From Gammaproteobacteria bacterium (GTDB taxonomy: Bacteria > Pseudomonadota > Gammaproteobacteria > GRL18), in assembly GCA_027012135.1 (NCBI GenBank), contig JALUZF010000233.1, positions 1 through 53,731 of the forward strand: DNA of 53,731 bases, read 5' to 3'. Below are positions 26,538 to 37,934 of the stretch, piece by piece (position 1 is the stretch's first letter; the number at the start of each line of letters is the position of its first letter). The notes beneath the pieces are model-generated. The model made no database searches, was not told where the DNA came from, and saw only the letters and a program-made list of their open reading frames with translations. A program made the position numbers and the translations under genes.

Positions 26538-27113
26538 ATGGATTCAGTATCATTCTGGGGGCGGATGAAAGCATTATTTCAGAAACAAAATAATAGTATA
26601 AATAATGCACAGGAACCCAGCCTGTCCCGACGATCAGCCCTGACAAAACTGGTTGCCGGCAGTGGTGCAGTGGCTCTGGGTGCATCGGCTGTAGCTCAGG
26701 CTCATCAAAAAGAAACTGGCAGTAAAAAGGGGGAGCGTTTCCCCGGTGATCCGCCCGAACACAAAATGCTCTACCAGCTCAATAAAGATGATGCCGAATA
26801 TCATCAACACGTTATCAATTCAGTGGGTGCCATGATTGGCAAATACGCTGATAATATTGACCTGGTGGTTGCCTGTTTTGGTCGTGGTATTCACGTTCTG
26901 GTCAAAAATCCTGCCCGGCCTGTGGATGATGAAATCAGGGAAAAAATCAAAAGTCTGGCTGAGCAGGGCGTTCAGTTTCATGCCTGCGGCAGAACTCTGA
27001 CCGCCATGAACTGGACCAAAGACGACTTATTACCTTTTGCCAAACTGGTGGAAGTCGGTGTGGCCGATATGATGGAACTGCAGGAACAGAACTATGCCTA
27101 TGTAGCATGGTAA
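26538..27113 (+). CDS. Tat-exported DsrE-family protein
   Basis: 191 residues with AAGGAGG before the ATG. Residues ~30-57 form a twin-arginine leader: SRRSALTKL then an Ala/Gly-rich hydrophobic stretch ending AVAQA. The mature domain has the DsrE/F-like fold pattern (LVVACFGRGIHVLVKN, then QFHACGRTLTAMN and GVADMMELQEQNYAYVAW), with a Cys in the conserved ACGRT position. DsrE-like proteins carry sulfur or thiol cargo; this one would act in the periplasm. It sits between dnaJ and dapB, which usually adjoin. The function beyond the family is inference. Confidence 0.85.
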   Translation: MDSVSFWGRMKALFQKQNNSINNAQEPSLSRRSALTKLVAGSGAVALGASAVAQAHQKETGSKKGERFPGDPPEHKMLYQLNKDDAEYHQHVINSVGAMIGKYADNIDLVVACFGRGIHVLVKNPARPVDDEIREKIKSLAEQGVQFHACGRTLTAMNWTKDDLLPFAKLVEVGVADMMELQEQNYAYVAW

Positions 27114-27117
27114 TTAA

Positions 27118-27981
<864 letters not shown>

Positions 27982-28073
27982 GCATAAACCCTTATTTAAG
28001 ATAGACAGTTTTTGCCATTTCTTGTAAAATCCCGAGGTTAAATTAGCTTAATTTAGACTTATGGGAGACATCA

Positions 28074-29267
28074 GTGGCCAGCTCTGAAAATAAACCGGAT
28101 ACGACGGCGCTTTCTGGTACACAATACGCCCCTGCCATTCTGGCTCTGGAAGACGGTACAGTCTTTTACGGCAAAGCCATTGGTGCCCTGGGTGAGACGG
28201 TTGGAGAGGTTGTTTTTAACACCTCCATGACCGGTTACCAGGAAATTCTCACTGACCCCTCCTATAAAGAACAGATTGTTACCCTGACCTACCCGCATAT
28301 CGGTAATGTCGGCACCAATTCCGGCGATGAAGAATCGGATGCCATTATGGCCAAAGGTCTGGTGATTCGTGATTTACCGCGTCTGATGTCAAGCTGGCGC
28401 GGTGAAATGTCCTTATCTGACTATCTTAAAAAGTATAATATTGTCGCCATTGCTGATATTGATACCCGTAAGCTGACCCGTTTACTGCGTGATAAAGGGG
28501 CACAAAGCGGTGCCATTGTGGCTATAGATGGCAAAAAAACTGAACTGGATGAATCGGCTGCTGTTGCTCTGGCAAAAGATTTTCCGGGCTTAAAAGGCAT
28601 GGATCTCGCAAAAGTCGTTACCACCCAAACGCCCTATGAATGGACAGAAGGCACCTGGTCTCTGGACACCAATAGCACAGAAACCATTGCAGAACTGCCT
28701 TATCATGTTGTGGCCTATGATTATGGTATTAAGAAAAACATCCTTAGAATGCTGGCGGATCGGGGCTGTAAAGTAACGGTTGTTCCGGCTCAGACCAAAG
28801 CATCTGAAGTACTGGCTATGGATCCTGACGGTATTTTTCTGTCCAATGGCCCGGGTGACCCCGAACCCTGTGATTATGCGATAGCAGCCATAGGCGAAAT
28901 TCTGCAGACCTCCAAACCGGTATTCGGTATTTGTCTGGGGCATCAGCTGCTGTCACTGGCCAGTGGTGCAAAAACCGTAAAAATGAAATTCGGTCATCAC
29001 GGCGCTAACCACCCGGTCAGCGATCTGGATACTAAAGAGGTCATGATTACTTCTCAGAACCATGGTTTTGCTGTGGATGAAAACAGTCTGCCGGATAATC
29101 TGCAAGCCACTCATAAGTCCCTGTTTGACGGTTCTCTGCAGGGAGTGCATCGTACCGACAAGCCCGCTTTCAGTTTCCAGGGACACCCGGAAGCCAGCCC
29201 GGGACCCCATGATGTAGCACCCCTGTTTGATCATTTTATTGATTTAATTAATCAGCAGAGCCAGTAA
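28074..29267 (+). CDS. carA: Carbamoyl-phosphate synthase small subunit
   Basis: 397 residues from a GTG start with GGGAG upstream. The N-terminal domain is followed by a class I glutamine amidotransferase with the nucleophile Cys287 in [10 protein letters not shown] and the GHPEASPGP histidine-glutamate pair. It supplies ammonia from glutamine to CarB for arginine and pyrimidine synthesis. Its last codons and stop are duplicated in the following repeat, so its 3' end was involved in a small tandem duplication. Confidence 0.97.
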   Translation: MASSENKPDTTALSGTQYAPAILALEDGTVFYGKAIGALGETVGEVVFNTSMTGYQEILTDPSYKEQIVTLTYPHIGNVGTNSGDEESDAIMAKGLVIRDLPRLMSSWRGEMSLSDYLKKYNIVAIADIDTRKLTRLLRDKGAQSGAIVAIDGKKTELDESAAVALAKDFPGLKGMDLAKVVTTQTPYEWTEGTWSLDTNSTETIAELPYHVVAYDYGIKKNILRMLADRGCKVTVVPAQTKASEVLAMDPDGIFLSNGPGDPEPCDYAIAAIGEILQTSKPVFGICLGHQLLSLASGAKTVKMKFGHHGANHPVSDLDTKEVMITSQNHGFAVDENSLPDNLQATHKSLFDGSLQGVHRTDKPAFSFQGHPEASPGPHDVAPLFDHFIDLINQQSQ

Positions 29268-29306
29268 ACTGCCAGAGCCAGTAAACTGCCAGAGCCAGTA
29301 AAAAGC
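29256..29306 (+). repeat. 17-base tandem repeat at carA stop
   Basis: The unit CAGAGCCAGTAAACTGC occurs at 29256-29272 and 29273-29289. A third, slightly changed copy runs 29290-29306 and a degenerate fourth follows. The first copy includes the last carA codons and its TAA. Confidence 0.9.
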
Positions 29307-29376
29307 AGAGCTGGTAAACAGAGCTAAACAAACACGAACAACCTGTTTTTAATACACCATTTTTAGTGAGCAGAGA

Positions 29377-32300
29377 ATGCCAAAACGTGAAGATATAAAA
29401 AGTATTCTGATAATCGGTGCCGGCCCCATTGTTATCGGGCAGGCCTGTGAATTTGACTATTCCGGCGCTCAGGCGTGTAAGGCACTAAAGGAAGAAGGCT
29501 ATCGGGTTATTCTGGTTAATTCCAACCCGGCGACCATTATGACTGACCCGGAACTGGCCGATGCCACTTATATTGAGCCGATTCACTGGAAAGTGGTGGC
29601 TAATATTATTGAAAAAGAACGTCCCGATGCGCTGCTGCCCACCATGGGCGGACAGACAGCATTAAACTGTGCCCTGGAACTGGATAAGCAGGGTGTTCTG
29701 GAACAATATAATGTCGAAATGATTGGTGCGGATAAAGAAGCCATTAATAAGGCTGAAGACCGGGATTTATTTCGCCAGGCTATGATCAAGATCGGTCTGG
29801 ATATGCCCAAATCCTATATTGCTCACACCATGGAAGAAGCAGCCCAGGTACAGAAAGATCTGGGTGCCTTCCCGATTATTATACGTCCTTCCTTTACCAT
29901 GGGCGGTTCCGGTGGTGGTATTGCCTATAATAAGGAAGAATATGTTGAGATCTGCGAACGCGGTCTGGATATGTCGCCCACCAATGAACTGTTGATTGAA
30001 GAATCCATTATCGGCTGGAAAGAATACGAAATGGAAGTGGTGCGCGATAAAAAAGACAATTGTATTATTATCTGCTCCATTGAAAATTTTGATGCCATGG
30101 GTGTGCATACCGGCGACTCCATTACCATTGCCCCGGCTCAGACCCTGACCGATAAAGAATACCAGATTATGCGTAATGCCTCCCTGCAGGTGCTGCGTGA
30201 AATTGGTGTGGATACCGGCGGTTCCAATGTACAGTTTGCCGTTAATCCTGAAAATGGCCGCTTAATTATTATTGAAATGAACCCCAGAGTTTCGCGTTCT
30301 TCAGCTTTGGCCTCCAAAGCAACCGGTTTCCCTATTGCTAAGGTGGCTGCCAAGCTGGCGGTCGGCTATACTCTGGATGAACTGGATAATGAAATTACCG
30401 GTGGTACCACCCCGGCATCCTTTGAGCCGACCCTGGACTATGTAGTGACCAAGGTGCCCCGTTTTACCTTTGAAAAATTCCCCCAGGCCGATGATACTCT
30501 GACCACCCAGATGAAATCCGTGGGTGAAGCCATGTCTATTGGCCGTACTTTTCAGGAATCTCTGCAAAAAGCCCTGCGCTCACTGGAAATTGATACCGAC
30601 GGCTTTACTGAAATGGTGCATGAGCTGGATGGTGATAATGAAGAAGAAGTTCTGGATGCATTGCGTCATGCACTGCGTGTTCCGGGTGCTCACCGTATCT
30701 GGTACATTGCCGATGCTTTCCGTAAGGGGCTGACACTGGAAGATATTCAGTCACTGACCGGTATTGATCCCTGGTTCCTGGTGCAGATAGAAGAACTGAT
30801 CCAGATTGAAGAAAGTATTCGCGGTAAAAATATTCTGGATATTGACGCTGATTTTCTACGTGAACTCAAGCGCAGAGGCTTTTCAGACAGCCGTCTGGCC
30901 AGCGTGCTTAATACTGATGAAGCCACGGTCAGAAAGTATCGTCACCAGTTAAATATTCGTCCTGTCTATAAACGGGTAGATTCCTGTGCAGCGGAATTTG
31001 CCTCAGATACGGCTTATATGTATTCCACCTATGAAGAAGAATGCGAAGCCGAACCATCCACTAAAGAAAAAATTATGGTACTGGGCGGCGGTCCCAATCG
31101 TATTGGCCAGGGTATTGAGTTTGATTACTGCTGTGTTCATGCGGCCCACGCCTGCCGGGACGACGGCTTTGAAACCATTATGGTTAACTGTAATCCTGAA
31201 ACCGTTTCAACGGATTACGATACCTCTGACCGCCTGTATTTTGAACCCCTGACTCTGGAAGATGTGCTGGAACTGATTGAACTGGAACAGCCTAAAGGTG
31301 TGATTGTGCAATACGGCGGGCAGACACCGCTGAAACTGGCCCGCGCCCTGGAAGCAGCCGGTACCAATATTATCGGTACTTCTCCGGACTCTATCGACCT
31401 GGCTGAAGACCGTGAGCGTTTTCAGGCCATGATTGAAGAACTGGGCCTTTTACAGCCGCCTAACCGTACGGCGTCTGATGTAGATTCTGCTGTGGCCCTG
31501 GCTACAGAAGTAGGTTATCCTCTGGTGGTTCGTCCGTCTTATGTCCTGGGTGGTCGTGGAATGGAAATTGTTTATAACGAAGATGAACTGCGCACCTATA
31601 TGACTACCGCCGTCAGAGTGTCCAATGACTCACCGGTACTGCTGGATCGTTTTCTGGATGATGCCGTGGAAGTGGATGTGGATGCCATCTGTGATGGTGA
31701 AAATGTTCTCATTGGCGGTATTATGCAGCATATTGAACAGGCCGGTGTACACTCCGGTGACTCTGCCTGTTCCATTCCACCCTATAATCTGTCGCAGGAA
31801 CTGCAGGATCGCTTACGGGATCAGACCACCCGCATGGCATTAAAACTGGGTGTAGTGGGTCTGATGAATACCCAGTTTGCCATTAAGGGCGATGATATTT
31901 ATATACTGGAGGTTAATCCCCGTGCTTCACGTACCGTACCCTTTGTATCCAAAGCGACCGGTATCTCCCTGGCCAAGGTGGCGGCTTTATGTATGACCGG
32001 TAAATCACTTAAAGAACAGAATCAACTGGAGGAAGCAAAACCAAAGTTTTTCTCAGTTAAAGAGTCGGTATTCCCTTTTATTAAATTTCCCGGAGTGGAT
32101 CCTATCCTCGGTCCGGAAATGAAATCCACCGGTGAAGCCATGGGGCTGGGTAAAACTTTTGGTGAAGCCTTTGGTAAATCTCAGTTGTCAGCGGGTGTAG
32201 AACTGCCCACCGGCGGTAAGGCATTTATCAGTGTGCGTGAAGCCGATAAAGGCAAGGTTGTGGACCTGGCGAAAAAGATCCAGTCTCTGGGTTTCACGCT

Positions 32301-32625
32301 GCTTGCCACCCGTGGTACTCATAAACTGCTGGTTGAGCAGGGCATTGAAGCCGAAGTAGTTAACAAGGTTCAGGAAGGCCGTCCGCATATTGTGGATATG
32401 ATTAAAAATGAAGAAATCGATCTGATTGTCAATACCACAGAAGGCAAAAAAGCCATTAAAGCATCATCCATGATCCGCCGTCTGGCTCTGCAGTATAAGG
32501 TTACCTATTCCACCACCATTACCGCAGCCGATGCCTTATGTGAAGCCATGATGATTGAAGGCATTCATATGGGTGATGTGGATGTCTACCGTATTCAGGA
32601 TATTCATAGTGAACTTTCCGCGTAA
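29377..32625 (+). CDS. carB: Carbamoyl-phosphate synthase large subunit
   Basis: 1082 residues. Two homologous ATP-grasp halves are visible, each with a GGG/GGR ATP-binding stretch ([24 protein letters not shown]). The oligomerisation domain lies between them, and the C-terminal MGS-like allosteric domain (residues ~935-1082) has TRGTHKLL and VNTTEGKKA. It makes carbamoyl phosphate from bicarbonate, ammonia and 2 ATP. It forms an operon with carA (109-base gap). Confidence 0.98.
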   Translation: MPKREDIKSILIIGAGPIVIGQACEFDYSGAQACKALKEEGYRVILVNSNPATIMTDPELADATYIEPIHWKVVANIIEKERPDALLPTMGGQTALNCALELDKQGVLEQYNVEMIGADKEAINKAEDRDLFRQAMIKIGLDMPKSYIAHTMEEAAQVQKDLGAFPIIIRPSFTMGGSGGGIAYNKEEYVEICERGLDMSPTNELLIEESIIGWKEYEMEVVRDKKDNCIIICSIENFDAMGVHTGDSITIAPAQTLTDKEYQIMRNASLQVLREIGVDTGGSNVQFAVNPENGRLIIIEMNPRVSRSSALASKATGFPIAKVAAKLAVGYTLDELDNEITGGTTPASFEPTLDYVVTKVPRFTFEKFPQADDTLTTQMKSVGEAMSIGRTFQESLQKALRSLEIDTDGFTEMVHELDGDNEEEVLDALRHALRVPGAHRIWYIADAFRKGLTLEDIQSLTGIDPWFLVQIEELIQIEESIRGKNILDIDADFLRELKRRGFSDSRLASVLNTDEATVRKYRHQLNIRPVYKRVDSCAAEFASDTAYMYSTYEEECEAEPSTKEKIMVLGGGPNRIGQGIEFDYCCVHAAHACRDDGFETIMVNCNPETVSTDYDTSDRLYFEPLTLEDVLELIELEQPKGVIVQYGGQTPLKLARALEAAGTNIIGTSPDSIDLAEDRERFQAMIEELGLLQPPNRTASDVDSAVALATEVGYPLVVRPSYVLGGRGMEIVYNEDELRTYMTTAVRVSNDSPVLLDRFLDDAVEVDVDAICDGENVLIGGIMQHIEQAGVHSGDSACSIPPYNLSQELQDRLRDQTTRMALKLGVVGLMNTQFAIKGDDIYILEVNPRASRTVPFVSKATGISLAKVAALCMTGKSLKEQNQLEEAKPKFFSVKESVFPFIKFPGVDPILGPEMKSTGEAMGLGKTFGEAFGKSQLSAGVELPTGGKAFISVREADKGKVVDLAKKIQSLGFTLLATRGTHKLLVEQGIEAEVVNKVQEGRPHIVDMIKNEEIDLIVNTTEGKKAIKASSMIRRLALQYKVTYSTTITAADALCEAMMIEGIHMGDVDVYRIQDIHSELSA

Positions 32626-32662
32626 ACACTCGTGAGCTTTATTAAAAGGAATAAAGACTAAA

Positions 32663-33139
32663 ATGAACAAGATACCTATTACCAAAGTTGGCGCAGAAAG
32701 ACTGGAAGCTGAATTAAAAGAGCTGAAGTCCGTACGCCGCCCCAAAGTGATTCAGGCCATTGCTGAAGCCCGTGAGCACGGTGATTTAAAAGAAAATGCC
32801 GAATATCATGCCGCCCGTGAAGAACAGGGCTTTATTGAAGGCCGTATCAAGGATATTGAAGGCAAACTGTCTCATGCCCAGATCATTGACGTCACGGCCT
32901 TAAAAAATGACGGACGGGTGGTATTTGGTACTACCGTGGTGTTATACAATGATGCCGAAGATAAGGAAATTACCTACCAGATTGTGGGTGAAGATGAAGC
33001 GGATATCAAAGCCGGTAAAATCTCCATCTCCTCCCCGGTGGCCAAGGCTCTAATTGGTAAGGAAGTGGATGATGTGGCCGTTGTAAAAGCCCCCGGCGGT
33101 GATATTGAATACGAAATAGTTGAAGTAAAATATATCTAA
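32663..33139 (+). CDS. greA: Transcription elongation factor GreA
   Basis: 158 residues, exact family length. The N-terminal coiled coil carries [20 protein letters not shown], which reaches into the RNA polymerase secondary channel with acidic tips. The C-terminal FKBP-like domain has [15 protein letters not shown]. It rescues backtracked polymerase. AAAAGGA precedes the ATG; carB ends 37 bases upstream. Confidence 0.98.
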   Translation: MNKIPITKVGAERLEAELKELKSVRRPKVIQAIAEAREHGDLKENAEYHAAREEQGFIEGRIKDIEGKLSHAQIIDVTALKNDGRVVFGTTVVLYNDAEDKEITYQIVGEDEADIKAGKISISSPVAKALIGKEVDDVAVVKAPGGDIEYEIVEVKYI

Positions 33140-33153
33140 GGCCTTCCTTTTTC

Positions 33154-33173
33154 AAACTGCCAGAGCCACTAAA
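33154..33173 (+). repeat. Dispersed copy of carA-tail repeat
   Basis: AAACTGCCAGAGCCA (33154-33168) is identical to part of the 29256-29306 repeat and is followed by CTAAA. It lies 15 bases after the greA stop codon, about 3.9 kb from the first copies. Confidence 0.7.
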
Positions 33174-33209
33174 GATAGGAATCCCACAGGGGCGGAGGGT
33201 TTAAATAAA

Positions 33210-33665
33210 ATGCATAATTTCCGCCCCATTATCAGCCAGTCCGGTGGTGAAAAAATCCTTCTGACCCTCTGGGTAGGTGCCTTATGGGCCATCGGTTATA
33301 TTGCTGTGCCCGTTCTGTTCGGTTCTCTGGATGATCGTCAGCTTGCCGGTATGCTGGCCGGAAAAATGTTTACTGCCGTCAGTTACATAGGCCTGTTCTG
33401 CGGCTCTGTCCTGCTCGTTTCCCTGTTTAAACGTGCAGACAATATTAAACAGGAACTCAGTTTCTGGCTATTGCTATTAATGCTGGTGCTGGTGGTTATC
33501 GGTGAGTTTGTTATTCAGCCGCAAATAGCACAGTTAAAACTTCAGGGGCTGGCAGAAGGCACTGCTGCCGCTGCACAGTTCGGCAAACTGCACGGCATTG
33601 CATCAATATTATATATGCTTAATTCCCTGACCGGACTGATCCTCATTATTTTCCATAAACGCTAA
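33210..33665 (+). CDS. DUF4149-family membrane protein
   Basis: 151 residues with about four membrane segments (starting near residues 18, 54, 84 and 130). The pattern [20 protein letters not shown], then [13 protein letters not shown] and [14 protein letters not shown] is typical of DUF4149 (TMEM205-like). The function of the family is unknown. It is placed between greA and yjdM, as often seen near greA in gammaproteobacteria. Confidence 0.88.
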   Translation: MHNFRPIISQSGGEKILLTLWVGALWAIGYIAVPVLFGSLDDRQLAGMLAGKMFTAVSYIGLFCGSVLLVSLFKRADNIKQELSFWLLLLMLVLVVIGEFVIQPQIAQLKLQGLAEGTAAAAQFGKLHGIASILYMLNSLTGLILIIFHKR

Positions 33666-33705
33666 ATTTTATTGTATCTGTTTCGATACTACGGGAGAAA
33701 TGTTA

Positions 33706-34044
33706 ATGACAACCCTGCCTAACTGCCCAAAATGCGGCAGCGAATATACTTATGAAGACGCTGGACTGTTTGTCTGCCCTGAATGTGCTCATGAATTTAC
33801 TCAGGAAGATCTGGAAGAAAAGGAATTTACAGTTAAAGATTCCAACGGAGCAACCCTGCACAGCGGTGACAATGTCACAATTATTAAGGATCTAAAAGTA
33901 AAAGGCAGTTCCGGTATTGTTAAAATAGGTACCAAAATCAAGGGTATCAGACTGGTAGAAGCCAGCGATGATCATACCATTGACTGTAAAATTCCAGGGG
34001 TAGGAGCCATTAGGATAACCCCTAAATACGTTAAAAAATCATAA
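33706..34044 (+). CDS. yjdM: YjdM/PhnA-family zinc-ribbon protein
   Basis: 112 residues from the ATG at 33706; GGGAG is better spaced for this than for the ATG at 33700. The N-terminal zinc ribbon has [12 protein letters not shown] then CPECAHEF. The C-terminal SH3-like domain has [16 protein letters not shown] and KIKGIRLVE. Once linked to phosphonate use, its real role is unclear. The last 6 bases overlap the convergent yhbY gene. Confidence 0.93.
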   Translation: MTTLPNCPKCGSEYTYEDAGLFVCPECAHEFTQEDLEEKEFTVKDSNGATLHSGDNVTIIKDLKVKGSSGIVKIGTKIKGIRLVEASDDHTIDCKIPGVGAIRITPKYVKKS

Positions 34045-34341
34045 CTTTTTAGGAATTTCAATTCGGGGTTTCTTTTTATTGCGGCGAAAAAAGATCCCGA
34101 TATGGCCAATAGTCTGCACCGGGGTCGCTTCGGTCTGCTTGCATATCTCAGTAATAATTGCCGCCTTGTCATCCCGATCATCTGCATTAACCCGAACTTT
34201 TATCAGCTCATGATCATCCAGTGCCTGGTTAATTTCATTAATCACCCCATCAGTCAGTCCGTTACCACCAATAATAACGACTGGTTTCAGGGAATGAGCC
34301 TGGGCCCGTAAAAAGCGAATTTGTTTATTATTCAGTGACAT
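34039..34341 (-). CDS. yhbY: Ribosome assembly RNA-binding protein YhbY
   Basis: 100 residues. The CRM-domain pattern is clear: [21 protein letters not shown], then [10 protein letters not shown] and the end [10 protein letters not shown]. It binds 50S precursor rRNA. It overlaps the convergent yjdM 3' end by 6 bases. In many gammaproteobacteria yhbY is divergent from rlmE directly; here a toxin-like locus lies between them. Confidence 0.94.
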   Translation of the reverse strand: MSLNNKQIRFLRAQAHSLKPVVIIGGNGLTDGVINEINQALDDHELIKVRVNADDRDDKAAIITEICKQTEATPVQTIGHIGIFFRRNKKKPRIEIPKKL

Positions 34342-34423
34342 GCTATAACTCGTGCTGGAAAAACCCTATTATAACGGTTCATATGTAGGGTGTCAGTAAA
34401 AAGGTTTTTTAAGGGATTTAAAC

Positions 34424-34944
34424 GTGACTAAAAAGTGTTTTATTATTGCGGGGCCCAATGGCGCAGGGAAAACAACTTTTGCTATGGATTTGTTACCGGA
34501 AGAAGTTAATTGTAAAAACTATATAAATGCTGATCTTATTGCCAAAGGTTTATCACCATTTGAACCAGAATTAGCTGCGGTGCAAGCCGGAAAATTAATG
34601 TTATTCGAAATCAAAAAGTGCGTAAATTCTAATGTTACTTTTGCATTTGAAACGACTTTAAGTGGTCGGGGATATGAAAAAAAATCAAGCAGTGGAAAAA
34701 TATCGGTTATGAAATAATTTTATATTATTTTTCTTTACCATCAGCAGATATGGCTGTTGAAAGAGTGAAATAAAGAGTTTCTCAGGGAGGACATAATATA
34801 CCAGTGAGTGATATTCGGCGTCGTTATATCCGAAGTAAAGAGAACTTTGAACAAATCTATAGTAAAATTGTTGATATGTGGGTTGTTTTTGATACATCAG
34901 GTGTTGAAGCATATCTGGTCAGGAGTTCTGTAAATGAAAAATGA
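34424..34944 (+). pseudogene. Zeta-toxin-like ATPase, frameshifted and interrupted
   Basis: A GTG start opens a P-loop protein with Walker A GPNGAGKTT, then INADLIAKGLSPFEPE and FAFETTLSGRGYE, the pattern of the zeta-toxin-like ATPase family. At an A8 run (34677-34684) the frame is lost and it stops at 34717. The other frame continues the family sequence (IKQWKNIGYEIILYYFSLPS, then AVERVK, an in-frame TAA at 34771-34773, RVSQGGHNIP and DIRRRYIRS) to the TGA at 34944. Two independent lesions make a single sequencing error unlikely to explain everything. Confidence 0.85.
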
Positions 34945-35101
34945 ACAATATTATGTAGAAATTGCAGTTAAGGCAGCTCAACGAGCGGCTTTTAAGCTGT
35001 CTGAAAAGGCCCGAAAAGAAAATCAGGCACTGCCCGTATGGAAAAATGATCATATTGAATATGAAATTCCAAAATATACCCAATCAACTCCATCCTGTTA
35101 A
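34934..35101 (+). CDS. Small partner of zeta-like gene, possible antitoxin
   Basis: 55 residues from an ATG that overlaps the end of the broken zeta-like gene by 11 bases. It is lysine- and alanine-rich, helical, and ends in a Pro/Ser tail (YYVEIAVKAAQRAAFKLSEK, then VWKNDHIEYEIPKY). Small proteins of this type often accompany zeta-like ATPases. It appears intact. An antitoxin role is inferred from position only. Confidence 0.6.
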   Translation: MKNEQYYVEIAVKAAQRAAFKLSEKARKENQALPVWKNDHIEYEIPKYTQSTPSC

Positions 35102-35134
35102 ATAGTCTCCTATCCCCTGTTTCAGGTTTAAATA

Positions 35135-35755
35135 ATGGCAAGAAGTAAAAGCAGTTCCCAATGGTTGCAGGAACATTTTAAGGATAAATATGTCTTACAA
35201 TCTCAACAGGACGGTTATCGTTCCCGGGCGGCGTATAAATTATTGCAGATCCAGGAAAAAGATCGACTGATTAAGCCGGGCATGAATGTGGTTGATCTGG
35301 GTTCAGCTCCTGGCGGCTGGTCCCAGGTAGCACGGCAGTTTATCGGTAGCAAGGGTAAGGTTGTTGCTCTGGATATACTGCCCATGGAGCAACTGGCCCA
35401 GGTGGAATTTATCCAGGGCGATTTTCAGGAAGAGTCGGTGCTCAATAAATTGCTGGCAGTGCTGAATAATGAACCGGTGGATCTTGTTATTTCGGACATG
35501 GCGCCCAATATAACAGGAGTAAAGGCTGTGGATCAGCCTAAAAGTATCTATCTGCTGGAACTGGCCATTGATCTGGCCGACCAGGTATTAAAACCCGGTG
35601 GTTCCCTGTTAATGAAAGTGTTTCAGGGTGAAGGTTTTCAGCCCTTGATGGCGGAATTAAGAAAACGTTATCAGAAAGTGATAACCCGCAAGCCTGATGC
35701 ATCCAGATCCCGTTCATCAGAGGTCTATTTGCTGGCTAAAGGCTTTAAAGGCTAG
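35135..35755 (+). CDS. rlmE: 23S rRNA 2'-O-methyltransferase RlmE
   Basis: 206 residues. The N terminus [20 protein letters not shown] and the SAM-binding [13 protein letters not shown] are diagnostic, with SDMAPNITG later. It methylates the 2'-OH of U2552 (E. coli numbering) in 23S rRNA using SAM. The ftsH gene follows after 141 bases; rlmE-ftsH is a conserved pair. Confidence 0.97.
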   Translation: MARSKSSSQWLQEHFKDKYVLQSQQDGYRSRAAYKLLQIQEKDRLIKPGMNVVDLGSAPGGWSQVARQFIGSKGKVVALDILPMEQLAQVEFIQGDFQEESVLNKLLAVLNNEPVDLVISDMAPNITGVKAVDQPKSIYLLELAIDLADQVLKPGGSLLMKVFQGEGFQPLMAELRKRYQKVITRKPDASRSRSSEVYLLAKGFKG

Positions 35756-35896
35756 TAGGGTATAAGTGATATATTGATTTTCCTCTTATCATAGATATTA
35801 AAATAATATATCATTAATGGTTCGGCATAATGCCGTGAATAAAATTAGACAAAGCTAAAACAAAAAGCTAATACAAATAAAGTTGGAGTATTCGTT

Positions 35897-37840
35897 TTGA
35901 ACGAAATGACAAAAAATATATTACTCTGGGTGGTTATAGGTATCATCCTGATGTCGGTTTTCAGCAATTTTACCCCGGCGACAGCCCCCAGGGAAATGAG
36001 CTACTCTGACTTTATTCAGAATGTTGAGCGTGGTTCCGTTAATGAAGTTAAAATTGAAGGACGGGTCATCAGCGGTCTGACCACTGAAGGTAAAAAGTTT
36101 ACCACTTACAGTCCTGAAACCGATAACCGTGCCCTGATTGGTGAATTGCTGGACAATAAAGTCAAAATTGTCGGTGAACCGCCTAAACAGCAAAGCCTGC
36201 TGGTACAGTTGTTTATTTCTTCTTTTCCTATTTTGCTGATTGTCGGTATCTGGGTCTATTTTATGCGCCAGATGCAGGGCGGCGGCGGGGGCCGAGGTGC
36301 CATGTCCTTTGGCAAGAGTAAGGCGCGGCTGCTGGGTGAAGACCAGGTTAAAGTCACCTTTGACGATGTGGCCGGCTGTGATGAAGCCAAGGAAGAAGTC
36401 AGTGAACTGGTTGATTTCCTGAAAGATCCCGGTAAATTCACCAAGCTGGGCGGTAAAATACCGCGCGGAGTTTTAATGGTGGGTAATCCCGGTACCGGTA
36501 AAACCCTGCTGGCAAAAGCTATAGCCGGTGAAGCTAAGGTGCCGTTCTTTACTATATCCGGTTCTGACTTTGTAGAAATGTTTGTCGGTGTCGGTGCTTC
36601 CCGTGTTCGGGATATGTTTGAGCAGGCCAAAAAACACGCCCCCTGCATTATCTTTATTGATGAAATTGATGCGGTAGGTCGCCATCGTGGTGCCGGTCTG
36701 GGCGGCGGACATGATGAACGTGAACAGACCTTAAACCAGTTGCTGGTTGAAATGGACGGTTTTGAAGGTAATGAAGGCGTTATTGTCATTGCCGCAACCA
36801 ACCGTCCCGATGTACTGGATCCGGCTCTGTTGCGTCCCGGTCGTTTTGACCGTCAGGTCGTGGTACCTTTGCCGGATATTAAAGGCCGTGAACATATTCT
36901 GAAAGTGCATTTACGTAAAGTACCTATTGATGATGATGTTCAGCCAAAATATATTGCCCGTGGTACACCGGGATTTTCCGGTGCTGATCTGGCAAACCTG
37001 GTCAATGAAGCGGCTCTGTTTGCCGCTAAGGAAAATGCCCGGGTAGTAACCATGGAGCATCTGGAAAAAGCCAAAGATAAAATCATGATGGGCTCTGAAC
37101 GCAGATCCATGGTGATGAAAGATAAAGAGAAGAAAATGACCGCCTACCATGAAGCCGGTCATGCCATTGTGGGTCTGCTGGTGCCGTCTCATGATCCGGT
37201 TTATAAGGTCAGTATTATTCCGCGCGGCAGAGCTCTGGGTGTAACCATGTTCCTGCCTGAAGAAGACCGCTACAGTCTCACCAAGGAACAGCTTAACAGC
37301 CAGATTTCCAGCCTGTTTGGCGGGCGTATTGCAGAAGAGCTAATTTACGGTTCAGATATGGTGACCACGGGTGCCAGTAATGATATTGAACGGGCTACCG
37401 ATCTGGCGCGTAATATGGTAACCAAGTGGGGCCTGTCTTCCAAGCTGGGTCCTCTGGCCTATACAGAAGAAGAAGGTGAGGTTTTTCTGGGCCGTTCTGT
37501 GACCAAACATAAAAATGTATCGGATGAAACCGCCCATATTATTGATGAAGAAATTCGCAGTGTCATTGATCATAATTATGAGCGCGCAGAAAACATTCTC
37601 AGGGAAAATATGGACAAACTGCATGCTATGGCAGAAGCTCTGATGACCTATGAAACCATTGATCGGGATCAGATTGATGACATTATGGCCGGTAAACCGC
37701 CCCGCGAACCCAAAGGCTGGTCGGATATTGATTCCAACAAGGATGATGATTCCGGTGATGAACTGAGTCTGGATGACCATGAGATTGAAGTTGATGACAA
37801 GCCGGATAAGCCTATTGGCGGCCCGGCGGATCAACATTAA
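35897..37840 (+). CDS. ftsH: ATP-dependent zinc metalloprotease FtsH
   Basis: 647 residues from a TTG start with GGAG 9 bases upstream. Two membrane segments (residues ~7-23 and ~102-122) bracket a periplasmic domain. Walker A GNPGTGKT is at residues 196-203, then the AAA+ FIDEIDAVG and SRH region. The zinc site HEAGH is at 418-422. A long acidic tail ends the protein. It degrades membrane and regulatory proteins at the inner membrane. A strong terminator follows, separating it from folP. Confidence 0.98.
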   Translation: MNEMTKNILLWVVIGIILMSVFSNFTPATAPREMSYSDFIQNVERGSVNEVKIEGRVISGLTTEGKKFTTYSPETDNRALIGELLDNKVKIVGEPPKQQSLLVQLFISSFPILLIVGIWVYFMRQMQGGGGGRGAMSFGKSKARLLGEDQVKVTFDDVAGCDEAKEEVSELVDFLKDPGKFTKLGGKIPRGVLMVGNPGTGKTLLAKAIAGEAKVPFFTISGSDFVEMFVGVGASRVRDMFEQAKKHAPCIIFIDEIDAVGRHRGAGLGGGHDEREQTLNQLLVEMDGFEGNEGVIVIAATNRPDVLDPALLRPGRFDRQVVVPLPDIKGREHILKVHLRKVPIDDDVQPKYIARGTPGFSGADLANLVNEAALFAAKENARVVTMEHLEKAKDKIMMGSERRSMVMKDKEKKMTAYHEAGHAIVGLLVPSHDPVYKVSIIPRGRALGVTMFLPEEDRYSLTKEQLNSQISSLFGGRIAEELIYGSDMVTTGASNDIERATDLARNMVTKWGLSSKLGPLAYTEEEGEVFLGRSVTKHKNVSDETAHIIDEEIRSVIDHNYERAENILRENMDKLHAMAEALMTYETIDRDQIDDIMAGKPPREPKGWSDIDSNKDDDSGDELSLDDHEIEVDDKPDKPIGGPADQH

Positions 37841-37873
37841 TTCTGATTCCTGTAGGACATAAAGAAAGTGCAT

Positions 37874-37911
37874 AAAAAAACCGATGCTTTATAATAATCA
37901 TCGGTTTTTTT
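37874..37911. terminator. Bidirectional-type terminator after ftsH
   Basis: A perfect 13-base stem (AAAAAAACCGATG / CATCGGTTTTTTT) has a 12-base loop. It lies 34 bases after the ftsH stop and 24 bases before the folP start. Confidence 0.88.
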
Positions 37912-37934
37912 ATGTCTGATATTTTATAAATTCT

